Origin: an uncultured Acetatifactor sp.
GTDB lineage: Bacteria > Bacillota > Clostridia > Lachnospirales > Lachnospiraceae
Assembly (NCBI GenBank): GCA_910585615.1
Contig: CAJUFO010000045.1
Span: 1 to 36,947, forward strand
Reading direction: 5' to 3'
Length of the DNA: 36,947 nt
In this document: positions 24,532 through 32,057 of the stretch, in pieces
Layout of the letters: every line of letters begins with the position of its first letter
Position numbering within the stretch: the first letter of the stretch is position 1
Translations under genes and position numbers: made by a program
Notes under the pieces: model-generated
Seen by the model: only the letters and a program-made list of their open reading frames with translations
What the model was told of the DNA's origin: nothing
The model's database searches: none

Positions 24532-24544
24532 TGGACAAACGGAA
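24532..24544 (+). repeat. 13-bp repeat, copy 2, upstream of the recombinase operon
   Basis: TGGACAAACGGAA, matching 24202-24214. It continues into the palindrome GGAATTCC (24541-24548), about 90 bases before the first recombinase. Confidence 0.4.
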
Positions 24545-24553
24545 TTCCAAATG

Positions 24554-24579
24554 ACAAAATAAAGTCGGGACATAAATCA
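24554..24579 (+). promoter_or_regulatory. Sporulation-sigma-like sequence before the recombinases
   Basis: AC (24554-24555), 15 bases, then CATAAATCA (24571-24579). This is near the sigma-K pattern (AC, then CATAnnnTA) with one mismatch and slightly short spacing. No good sigma-A hexamer pair was found in the same region. It is only suggestive. Confidence 0.25.
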
Positions 24580-24635
24580 ATGTGGAGACCTGATTTTATG
24601 GTTATTTCAACACTGTAAAATTAGGAGGACATGTT

Positions 24636-26312
24636 GTGCGCAAAAAGAAAGCAAATCAAATTTTAAATAAATCTTACATGGCGGCTGTTTATCTTCGCCT
24701 GTCCAAAGAGGACGGGGATCTGTCCCAGAAGACGGACAAGACAGAGAGCAACAGCATCGCCAATCAGAAAGCGCTGATTCTTCACACCTTAGAATCCATG
24801 CCGGAAGTCACCCTTTTTGATATTTATATTGATGACGGTTATACAGGATTGAATTTTGAGCGCCCTGAGTTCAGGCGCATGTATGGCGACATCTGCAGCG
24901 GGAAAGTGAACATGGTCATTGTAAAGGACCTATCCAGGCTGGGACGTGACTATATTGATTCCGGACGTTATGTGCAGAAAGTATTTCCCTCTATGAAAGT
25001 GCGCTTTGTATCCGTTCTGGATCATTACGACAGTCTTACCGCTTCCCAGAGCGATACCAACCTGCTGATTCCGGTCAAAAATTTCGTAAACGACAGCTAC
25101 AGCCGTGACATATCAGGAAAGGTGCGCAGCCATCAGGACGTGATGCGGGAGAACGGTTTATATGTGGGCTCCTTTGTGGCATACGGTTATAAGAAGTCGA
25201 AAGAGAACAAGAACCGGATAGAGCCGGATGCGTACTCTGCCGGCATCGTAAAGAAGATATTTGCCTGGAAGCTCGGCGGCATGAGCGCTGAGCGGATTGC
25301 GCTGAAGCTGAATCAGCTGGGAGTCATGGCCCCATCGGAATATAAGAGATATCAGGGACTTAACTATAAGTCGGGATTCCAGACAAAGACGAAAGCCCAA
25401 TGGTCTGCAAAGACTGTAATCCGGATTTTAAAGAACCGCATCTATATCGGCGTGATGGAACAGGGCAAACGGGAAAAGGTCAATTATAAGCTGGATAAGG
25501 TGGTTGAGAAGCCGGAGGAGGAATGGGCATCTGTCACAGGCGTCCATGAAGCAATCATTGACAGGACTGATTTTGAGAATGTTTCCCGATTGCTCAGCAT
25601 GGACATCATAAAGGCGCCGGAAGACGAAAACAGTTATCTTTTTTCCGGAATGCTGTTCTGCAGTGAATGCGGCCGCAGTATGGTGAGGCGGATAAACAGA
25701 TATAAGAATGGCGACTATGTCTATTATATCTGCTCCACCTATAATAAAGGAAAAGGATGTACCAGACACGGCATAGAGGAAGCGGCCATAAAGGAGATTG
25801 TGTTGGATTCCATCAGGCGGCATATCGAACAGATTGCGGAGATGGAAGAAATCGTCCGGGAAGTCAGCCTTATGGAGGGAAAGAGCAGGGACATCATAGC
25901 AAATGACCAGGAAATCCTGAAGAAGTACGAGGAAGCCAACCAATGCAGGAAGATGGAAGTCTCCCTGCACAAGGATTTTCTGGAGGGCGTTATCTCGAAA
26001 GAGGAATATCAGCAGTTTGCCGCAATCTATTCAGAACGGGCGGCAGAGGCAGAGCAGGCGGCCGACAAAATGAAAGCGGAGATGGAGGAAGTTCTGCAGA
26101 AAGGCTTGTTGACCGGCGAATGGCTGAAGCAGTTCATGCGTGACCGGAACATTGGGGAACTGAACAGAATTCTGTTGCTGCAGTTGGTGGACAAAATTGT
26201 GGTGCATGAGGGAAGGCGGATTGAGATTTTTTTCAAATACGAGGACGCATACAATGCGGCTGCCAGAATTGTCAGGGCTTTACCCCTGGAAGCGGTGGGA
26301 GGTGAGCGATAA
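24636..26312 (+). CDS. Large serine recombinase 1
   Basis: A 558-residue site-specific recombinase. The resolvase catalytic domain (about 15-165) has nucleophile S23 in VYLRLS and the arginine motif KDLSRLGRDY. The Recombinase domain spans about 190-310. A zinc ribbon starts at C342/C345 (FCSECGRSM) and ends at CSTYNKGKGC. A coiled coil and C-terminal domain follow. Start is GTG 24636 with a perfect AGGAGGAC site; a nearby ATG (24631) is out of frame. It is the first of three coupled recombinase genes (TAATG junction with the second). It is presumed to integrate or excise the element. Confidence 0.95.
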   Translation: MRKKKANQILNKSYMAAVYLRLSKEDGDLSQKTDKTESNSIANQKALILHTLESMPEVTLFDIYIDDGYTGLNFERPEFRRMYGDICSGKVNMVIVKDLSRLGRDYIDSGRYVQKVFPSMKVRFVSVLDHYDSLTASQSDTNLLIPVKNFVNDSYSRDISGKVRSHQDVMRENGLYVGSFVAYGYKKSKENKNRIEPDAYSAGIVKKIFAWKLGGMSAERIALKLNQLGVMAPSEYKRYQGLNYKSGFQTKTKAQWSAKTVIRILKNRIYIGVMEQGKREKVNYKLDKVVEKPEEEWASVTGVHEAIIDRTDFENVSRLLSMDIIKAPEDENSYLFSGMLFCSECGRSMVRRINRYKNGDYVYYICSTYNKGKGCTRHGIEEAAIKEIVLDSIRRHIEQIAEMEEIVREVSLMEGKSRDIIANDQEILKKYEEANQCRKMEVSLHKDFLEGVISKEEYQQFAAIYSERAAEAEQAADKMKAEMEEVLQKGLLTGEWLKQFMRDRNIGELNRILLLQLVDKIVVHEGRRIEIFFKYEDAYNAAARIVRALPLEAVGGER

Positions 26313-28012
26313 TGGCAAGGACAGCGGAGCGGTATCTGGATTTGCGGCCGGATAAAGAGAGAGGAGAAAAACTCTGCCGTGCCGGCAATTATTTACGCCT
26401 GTCAGTGGACAGCGATTATACCGGCAGCGATTCCCTGGAAAACCAGAGGAGACTGGCTAAGGAGTATACAGACAGGGCATCGGATATTCAGATTGTAAAA
26501 GAATATATCGATGACGGAAAAACAGGGACAAATTTTGAACGTCCTGCATTCGCAAGGATGATGGCAGATCTGAGACAGGGGGAGATCGACTGCATTATTG
26601 TCAAGGATTTGTCCCGTTTTGGCAGAGCCTACACCGAAGCCGGGAGTTATATCGAAAAGGTATTTCCATTTCTGGGAGTGCGCTTTATTTCCATAGTGGA
26701 CAGATACGACAGCAGCGATCCGGAATGTGACAAGGAGCTTCTGCTGCTATCCCTGAAGAATCTGATGCACGAAATGTATGCAAAGGATATTTCCAAAAAG
26801 GTAGGAAGCATATACAAAATCAAGCAGGAAAAGAAAGTGTTCTACCGTTCGTCAACATTGCCATACGGATATAAAATGGATCAGGCGGGAAAGAACTACT
26901 GCATCGACGAACCGGCGGCTGAGATTGTGAGGGAAATCTTTGCCCAGTACCGGAAAGGGACGTCCAAATATGTTATCTGCCAGCAGCTTTTCGAGTGGCA
27001 GGTACTTACGCCTGCACAGTACAGGAAGACCGGCAGGGTTTTCCGGGGTGATGGGGATGAACTGAAAATATGGCATGCGTCTTCCCTGGAACGCATTTTA
27101 AAGAATCCCGTATATATCGGAAACGTGCTGCGGCATAAAACGGAGCAGAGTTTTTTTGAAGGGAAAAAGTCGTCGGCTGTGCCTGATGAGGAAAGAGTGC
27201 TGATTACGGAGAATCATCCGGCGCTAATCAGCGCGGAAGTATTTGAGGAGGTACAGGACAGGCTGGGCTGCATGCGGGAGGAATATGCGGGATACAGGAG
27301 CCGTTCGGATGTGATGAAAGAATCCAAAGTGTTTGAAGGGAATATTTTCCAGGGAAAGCTATTCTGCGGGAAATGCGGAGCCAACATGATACGCCGGGTG
27401 GGCTATCATCATGTGGACGGCCAGGAGGTGCGGCACAAGGAATATATGTGCGATACATATAACAGGCTGCCTGCGAAGTGCAGTCCGGGGAGGATTGAGG
27501 AGAAGGAATTGTGCGCCATCCTTTATGCTGCGATTAGAAAGCATCTGAGCCTGATAAAGGGAATGAAGAAACTGGTGGAAAGGGATGTCCGATATTCCTT
27601 TGAGGCCAGAATGCAGAAGCTGGAGGGCGAGAAGCAGAGAATCAGAAACTGCAAAGCGATTACAGAACAGGAATATCTGGAGAAATATGCCCGATATACG
27701 GCAGGAACAAGTTCCCGGGAAACATTTCAGGAATTTCGGAGAGTCTATCTGGAAAAAATGAACTCCTACCAGGAGCAGTTGGAGGAATTGGATGCAGAGG
27801 GAAAGAAAGTCAAAAGGAACATTGCTTTTATTAAAAATATGTTCCTCACATGGTCGGCAGTGGATGGGGGGAGAAAACTCACGGAGGATATGGTGAACAG
27901 CTGCATTGAACGGATTGATGTATTTCCGGACAAGCGGTTAGAAGTGAAACTGCGATATCATGACTGCTTCGATTTGTTGGAGAAATGGGTGGAAGGGGAA
28001 AAGGAAGCATGA
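26312..28012 (+). CDS. Large serine recombinase 2
   Basis: A 566-residue serine recombinase, clearly different in sequence from its neighbours. Nucleophile S31 is in NYLRLS, with KDLSRFGRAY, and VFPFLGVRFISIVDRYDS ends the catalytic core. The zinc ribbon is FCGKCGANMIRR ... CDTYNRLPAKC, followed by a long Lys/Glu coiled coil. Its ATG overlaps the previous stop by one base, and the next gene overlaps its stop as ATGA. All catalytic residues looked intact. Several active recombinases in one operon suggest a heteromeric or division-of-labour reaction. Confidence 0.95.
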   Translation: MARTAERYLDLRPDKERGEKLCRAGNYLRLSVDSDYTGSDSLENQRRLAKEYTDRASDIQIVKEYIDDGKTGTNFERPAFARMMADLRQGEIDCIIVKDLSRFGRAYTEAGSYIEKVFPFLGVRFISIVDRYDSSDPECDKELLLLSLKNLMHEMYAKDISKKVGSIYKIKQEKKVFYRSSTLPYGYKMDQAGKNYCIDEPAAEIVREIFAQYRKGTSKYVICQQLFEWQVLTPAQYRKTGRVFRGDGDELKIWHASSLERILKNPVYIGNVLRHKTEQSFFEGKKSSAVPDEERVLITENHPALISAEVFEEVQDRLGCMREEYAGYRSRSDVMKESKVFEGNIFQGKLFCGKCGANMIRRVGYHHVDGQEVRHKEYMCDTYNRLPAKCSPGRIEEKELCAILYAAIRKHLSLIKGMKKLVERDVRYSFEARMQKLEGEKQRIRNCKAITEQEYLEKYARYTAGTSSRETFQEFRRVYLEKMNSYQEQLEELDAEGKKVKRNIAFIKNMFLTWSAVDGGRKLTEDMVNSCIERIDVFPDKRLEVKLRYHDCFDLLEKWVEGEKEA

Positions 28013-29670
28013 TTATGGCATTGTATTTACGCCTGTCAAAGGAGGACGGAGACCTGGCAGACGAAAGCAACAGCATTACGAATCAGAGATATATCCTGCG
28101 CAGGTATTTGGAGGGAATGGCAGAGGCGGGGCAGTATCAGGTAAGAGAATACATCGATGACGGTTATAGTGGGAAAAACTTTGAACGTCCGGGAGTACAG
28201 CAGTTGCTGGAGGATGTCAAAAAAGGGCAGGTTGCGGGAATTCTGGTCAAGGATTTTTCACGGTTCGGCAGGAACCATATCGAAGTGGGCAATTTAATCG
28301 AAAAAATATTTCCGCTTCTGGACGTGAGATTCATTGCCGTGAACAATCATTTCGACAGTATAGATTATTTGGGGACTACCCCGGATATGGATGTGGCTTT
28401 TGAAAATCTCATGTATGATTATTTCAGCGAGGAGAATTCCATAAAGATTCGAAATGATTTACTGCAGAGAAGGATGCGCGGGAAGTACATGGCCACCTTT
28501 GCGGCCTATGGGTATCAAAAAGCGGAGGAGGATCACAACAGGCTTATTGTGGATGAAGAGGCCGCAGAGACGGTGCGCCTGATTTTTCAGCTCTATGTGC
28601 GCAGCGGCGTAAAAGCGGATGTGGCCCGGTATCTAAATGAAAGGAACATCCCCACACCCCAGGAGTATGCAAAGAAGAAAGGGGTGGCGCAGCATTGGAA
28701 GTATGAGAATGGAAGAGGGGCATTCCAGGGGAAGAAGCTCTGGAACGGTTCTATTATCGGCAGGATATTGCGAAATCCTATCTATGTGGGAAATACAGTG
28801 TTCCATAAAAAAGAAGTGACAGAGGTGGGAGCAAGGCGGACGAAATGCCTGTCGGAAAGCGAGTGGAAGACATGCGAGAGTACCCATGCGGCCATCGTAT
28901 CGAGAGAATTGTTTGAACAGGTGCAGCGCATGGAAATGGAATTAAAGGAAAAAAAGAGGAGCAGGAGGGAAGGAGGTGTAAAACCAGAGGAGAGTGAGAG
29001 TGGTTCTAAAGATTCCGACAGGTATTGTGAGGGGGAAAAGAGGTTTAGAGGAGATGGAAACTCTCCTGTTAAAGGCCTTGTGAAATGCGGCGGATGCAGG
29101 CATAATATGCTTAGAAGAAACAGAAAGAACGCGGTTTATTATTGCAGGCACTATTACGAAGTAAAAGCGCCGGAATGCTGCGGGGAGAATGTCAGAGAGG
29201 ACAGCCTGCTTGAAATAGTGAGGGATGCAGTCAGGCGGCAGGCGGCATTGGCTTCGGATTTGAGAGGACTGTCGGAGCAGTATGCCGATATGGCCAGGCA
29301 GCGGAAAAGCCAGACAGAAAAGAAGCGAAAGCAAATTGAGGGTAAGCTCCAGAAGTGCAGGGAGGAAAGCTTTTCTTTGTATGAGAGGTATAAAAAGGAA
29401 GAGATCAGCGGAAAAGAGTTTCAGGCACTACGGGAGAAGAACCGAAAGCAGCAGGAAGCATTCCAGGGCCAGCTTGCACAGTGCGGGGAGGAAACGGATA
29501 ATGAACCGGAGAGGAAGGGGATGCTTGCGCTGTTGGAGGGAAAGGAAGATTTTCCGGAGCTTACAGGGGAAATGGTGAGGGAGCTTGTCTCGGCTATCTA
29601 TGTTTACGGGAAAGACAGGGTTGAGATTGTGTTTCGGTTTCAGGATGAAATGGGGAACTTCCATAAATAA
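28009..29670 (+). CDS. Large serine recombinase 3
   Basis: A 553-residue serine recombinase beginning MIMALYLRLS, with nucleophile S10. It has KDFSRFGRNH, a Recombinase domain, and the zinc ribbon KCGGCRHNMLRR ... CRHYYEVKAPEC. It carries an extra charged insert (about residues 310-350, rich in Arg, Glu and Ser) before the zinc ribbon. The open frame extends to 27985, but ATG 28009 has AAGGAAG upstream and an ATGA overlap with gene 2. It ends 550 bases before the right attachment core. Integrative elements with three adjacent serine recombinases are known in streptococci. Confidence 0.95.
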   Translation: MIMALYLRLSKEDGDLADESNSITNQRYILRRYLEGMAEAGQYQVREYIDDGYSGKNFERPGVQQLLEDVKKGQVAGILVKDFSRFGRNHIEVGNLIEKIFPLLDVRFIAVNNHFDSIDYLGTTPDMDVAFENLMYDYFSEENSIKIRNDLLQRRMRGKYMATFAAYGYQKAEEDHNRLIVDEEAAETVRLIFQLYVRSGVKADVARYLNERNIPTPQEYAKKKGVAQHWKYENGRGAFQGKKLWNGSIIGRILRNPIYVGNTVFHKKEVTEVGARRTKCLSESEWKTCESTHAAIVSRELFEQVQRMEMELKEKKRSRREGGVKPEESESGSKDSDRYCEGEKRFRGDGNSPVKGLVKCGGCRHNMLRRNRKNAVYYCRHYYEVKAPECCGENVREDSLLEIVRDAVRRQAALASDLRGLSEQYADMARQRKSQTEKKRKQIEGKLQKCREESFSLYERYKKEEISGKEFQALREKNRKQQEAFQGQLAQCGEETDNEPERKGMLALLEGKEDFPELTGEMVRELVSAIYVYGKDRVEIVFRFQDEMGNFHK

Positions 29671-29716
29671 CAAAACAAAGTTGAGCGGGGGAGGAAGAAA
29701 TTTAATGTGAATTTTA

Positions 29717-29744
29717 TTGTAAAGATAGATGCTTTTTGTATAAT
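29717..29744 (+). promoter_or_regulatory. Promoter of the Rpn-like remnant
   Basis: TTGTAA (29717-29722), a 16-base spacer and TATAAT (29739-29744). Confidence 0.55.
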
Positions 29745-29775
29745 AGAATTTAGATAAAGAAACCGAGGTGATAAG

Positions 29776-29994
29776 GTGGTGGATGATACAAAACAGACGC
29801 ATGAAGTCAACGTGCTTCGCAATGTTCAACCTACGGCAAAACGTACCGCAAAAAACAGTGTATTCCTTGACCTTTTCCAAAACAAGAGTTATCTGTTAAA
29901 GCTGTATAAAACGCTCCACCTAGAGGCAGAAAACCCGATACAATATCGCTGTCTAAAGAATTTTTTAACGGTGCGGATATTGATATTGAGATAA
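29776..29994 (+). pseudogene. Truncated Rpn/PD-(D/E)XK nuclease-family N-terminus
   Basis: A GTG start behind GAGGTGATAAGG opens 72 codons containing VFLDLFQNKSYLLKLYKTLH. This is the conserved front of Rpn-type recombination-promoting nuclease/putative transposase proteins of Lachnospiraceae, normally about 300 residues. The sequence then loses the family pattern. A short tail resembling EAQIMQLA appears in another frame near 30040-30063. Catalytic motifs are gone, so it is a remnant, though its own promoter and terminator persist. Confidence 0.6.
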
Positions 29995-30093
29995 AAGCCA
30001 AAGTCAGCGATATCTTTTGATGAATTGAAAGAAATCGAAGCCCAGATTATGCAGTTGGCATAATAGGTACAATGGCTTAAGACAAAACAGCGT

Positions 30094-30134
30094 AAAGGCA
30101 CATGGAGCAGTAAACTGTAACGTGCGCCTTTTTT
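30094..30134 (+). terminator. Terminator near the right end of the element
   Basis: GGC-A-CATG, an inner CAGT/ACTG stem and CGTG-C-GCC form one long interrupted hairpin followed by TTTTTT (30129-30134). It would insulate spmAB from element transcripts. Confidence 0.65.
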
Positions 30135-30176
30135 GCTTAAAAGGATGGGAAATAGTTCGATAAAAAGGAACATTTT

Positions 30177-30196
30177 TTGAAAAAATTTGAAAAATC
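30177..30196 (+). repeat. Right subterminal direct repeats
   Basis: TTGAAAAAAT (30177-30186) is followed immediately by TTGAAAAATC (30187-30196), 25-45 bases inside the right core. The second is identical to the two left-end copies and in the same orientation. Confidence 0.5.
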
Positions 30197-30203
30197 TTTC
30201 ATC

Positions 30204-30614
30204 ATGGGGTTGACACGAAAAGGGCTGAAGGCCATGGAGGAGCTGGCGAAGCTGGAGGCACAGCGGGGGAACCCGGAGTATCTGGAGACGGAATACGGAG
30301 AAGGGGGTGTCCGCAGAGGAAGGAGCTTAAAGGAATCCGGGGCAGGAGAAAGCTTCCGAAGGCAGGAGGGTGCGGGCCGGGGCGGTCCGGGAAAGGGCCG
30401 GGACAGGCGTGCCAGCAATGAGATGTGCATTTTCCTGATCCTCAATATCTCATCCCTGCAGCTGATCCCCGTGAACATGATTGCCTACAGGGCCCAGTAC
30501 GGCAGCGCCAACCCCACGGCGATCATCGCTCCGGCCATCGCGGCTACGCTGGTGAGCACCCTGGTGGCGATTGCGTACTGCAAAATCAAGGACAGGGGAG
30601 GGAGGACGGTATGA
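30204..30614 (+). CDS. spmA: SpmA C-terminal segment; gene split by the 25-kb element
   Basis: Host codons begin after GGGC at 30222-30225 with CTG AAG GCC ATG GAG GAG (LKAMEE). They encode the second half of SpmA: a longer than usual Gly/Arg/Glu linker, then NEMCIFLILNISSLQLIPVNMIAYRA and a final membrane helix. Codons before 30222 are element sequence. An ATG at 30204 could start a useless fragment, but no full SpmA can be made without excision. Joined to codons 1-111 the protein is 240 residues. The stop overlaps the spmB start as ATGA. Confidence 0.9.
   Translation: MGLTRKGLKAMEELAKLEAQRGNPEYLETEYGEGGVRRGRSLKESGAGESFRRQEGAGRGGPGKGRDRRASNEMCIFLILNISSLQLIPVNMIAYRAQYGSANPTAIIAPAIAATLVSTLVAIAYCKIKDRGGRTV
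30222..30225 (+). other. Right attachment core (attR)
   Basis: GGGC identical to 4978-4981. The reading frame phase is the same at both cores (GGG is a complete Gly codon), so precise recombination keeps SpmA in frame. Confidence 0.7.
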
Positions 30615-31138
30615 ACGCATTGGCGCATCTTTCGGACATCATCATCCCTATCCTGATTTTCTTCATCGTGGGCTACGGCTTCGTCTCCGGGGTAAAGGTG
30701 TACGAGACCTTCCTGAAGGGCGCGAAGGAGGGGCTGAAGATTGTGGTGGACATCGTGCCCACCCTCATCGGCCTGCTGGTGGCGGTGGGGATGCTGCGGG
30801 CCTCGGGCTTCTTCGAGATGCTGGGGACAGTGCTTGGCCCTGCCGCCGCTGCCGTGGGGCTGCCTGTCCAGCTGATGCCCCTGCTGGTGGTGAAGCTGTT
30901 CTCCTCCTCGGCGTCCACGGGGCTGGTATTGGACGTGTTCCGCACCTCCGGGCCGGACTCCTATGCGGGGATGCTGACATCCATCCTCATGAGCTGCACG
31001 GAGACGGTGTTCTACACCATGAGCGTGTATTTCCTGGCGGCGAAGGTGACGAAGACAAGGTTCACTTTGGCCGGGGCGCTGCTGGCCACCCTGGCGGGGA
31101 CGGTGATGAGCGTGGTGCTGGCCAGGTGGATGGTGTAA
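30611..31138 (+). CDS. spmB: Spore maturation protein B
   Basis: A 175-residue membrane protein of the SpmB family, partner of SpmA in spore core dehydration. It shows IIIPILIFFIVGYG, the conserved VYETFLKGAKEGL, VGMLRASG, and KLFSSSASTGLVLD with SCTETVFYTMSVYF. It overlaps spmA by 4 bases behind GGGAGGAC. With the element in place it is separated from the original spmA promoter, so its expression depends on excision or on read-through from the element. Confidence 0.95.
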   Translation: MNALAHLSDIIIPILIFFIVGYGFVSGVKVYETFLKGAKEGLKIVVDIVPTLIGLLVAVGMLRASGFFEMLGTVLGPAAAAVGLPVQLMPLLVVKLFSSSASTGLVLDVFRTSGPDSYAGMLTSILMSCTETVFYTMSVYFLAAKVTKTRFTLAGALLATLAGTVMSVVLARWMV

Positions 31139-31169
31139 GAGAGGATAGAGGGCTGACTGGGGGCGGGCA

Positions 31170-31976
31170 TCAGGCATCCGGACAGGACAAGGGCGCTCGA
31201 TCCCCCGCCAGATACCGCAGATAGGACATGACCGCCTCCGTCCGGGGCGTATTGGCCACGATGCCCAGATAGACGGTATCGCCGAACCCGGCCTGCTCCA
31301 CATAGGGGCTTTCGGACAGATTCAGCCCGAAGCGATGCTCCTGCGTCAATGCGCTGTAAGAGAGAGAATCATCTAACGCCATATCGTCCGCGTTGTCCTC
31401 CAGGATGACGATGTTGCTGACGAGGGACGGCTCCAGCGCCCGGTACAGATCCGGGTCTTCGGCGGAGAGGAAGCTGTCCAGGTCATGGAGATACCCGTTC
31501 TGGGAGAAGGCGTCGAAAGCCTCCCGGTTCATGAGGACGATATCCATCTGCTTCCCCTCGATGGAGGCCAGGATTTTCATGCGGGAGGCATATGTATATT
31601 CATGATAGGCGTTCAGCTCATCATCTGTCAGGTAGAGGTCTGTGTAGAGCTTCAGCTCGTTTTTGGACATATCCGTCCCGGCGTACGCCATGAAACCTTC
31701 CCTGAGCTGCCAGGTCAGATCCTCCCCGGCCGCCACGTTCACCAGAGCGGCATAGAGGACTACGTCCTTGTGGGTGATATGTCCATAAATATTGTATCCG
31801 ATGAAATACAGGAAAATGCACAGGATGAACAGCGGGAATTTATAATAGGCCAGGATATGCCCGATTTTCTTCCGGCCGTGAAGGGTGTTCAGATTGTCGT
31901 CCTTCAGCAATATGGCCAGGCGTTCCCCGGCGGATGCCAGGGCGGCCTTTAATGAGAAATTTCCCTCGGATTTCAT
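31170..31976 (-). CDS. Membrane-anchored protein of unknown function
   Basis: A 268-residue protein. A short cytoplasmic N-terminus (about 1-45) is followed by one membrane helix (FPLFILCIFLYFIGYNIYG) and a soluble domain of about 200 residues, presumably outside. The soluble part contains YTYASRMKILASIEGKQMDIVLM and LHDLDSFLS, faintly like a ligand-binding fold. AGGAGGATAAAAGCA precedes the ATG. It is the last gene of the lacI-yesL operon. Small proteins of this layout are often found beside YesL in sugar-uptake loci of Lachnospiraceae. I do not recognise a named family. Confidence 0.75.
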   Translation of the reverse strand: MKSEGNFSLKAALASAGERLAILLKDDNLNTLHGRKKIGHILAYYKFPLFILCIFLYFIGYNIYGHITHKDVVLYAALVNVAAGEDLTWQLREGFMAYAGTDMSKNELKLYTDLYLTDDELNAYHEYTYASRMKILASIEGKQMDIVLMNREAFDAFSQNGYLHDLDSFLSAEDPDLYRALEPSLVSNIVILEDNADDMALDDSLSYSALTQEHRFGLNLSESPYVEQAGFGDTVYLGIVANTPRTEAVMSYLRYLAGDRAPLSCPDA

Positions 31977-32057
31977 TGCTTTTATCCTCCTGCCTTTTGG
32001 CGATGCTGCATCCCCATGCTCTTTCCGCCGGCTGCAGCGTCAGCATTCGCATTCCCT

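Larger units (their letters stand above)
4978..30225. mobile_element. 25.2-kb spmA-intervening element with three serine recombinases and a xylan-utilisation cargo
   Basis: The element is bounded by GGGC at 4978-4981 and 30222-30225, giving an exact period of 25,244 bp. Removing one period joins ACG CCG GCC GGG to CTG AAG GCC ATG and restores SpmA in frame. Three tandem large serine recombinases sit 0.55-5.6 kb from the right end. The direct repeat TTGAAAAATC lies close inside both ends. No relaxase, coupling protein or conjugation genes are present, so it is not self-transmissible by any system I can see. The cargo is a two-component system, ABC importer, AraC regulator and five carbohydrate-active enzymes. 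The organisation resembles skin-type sporulation-gene intervening elements or an integrated cassette of a recombinase-based island. Confidence 0.85.

Noticed and set aside
4978..30225. Conjugative element or prophage
   Set aside because: No relaxase, type IV secretion, capsid, terminase or replication genes were seen between the cores.
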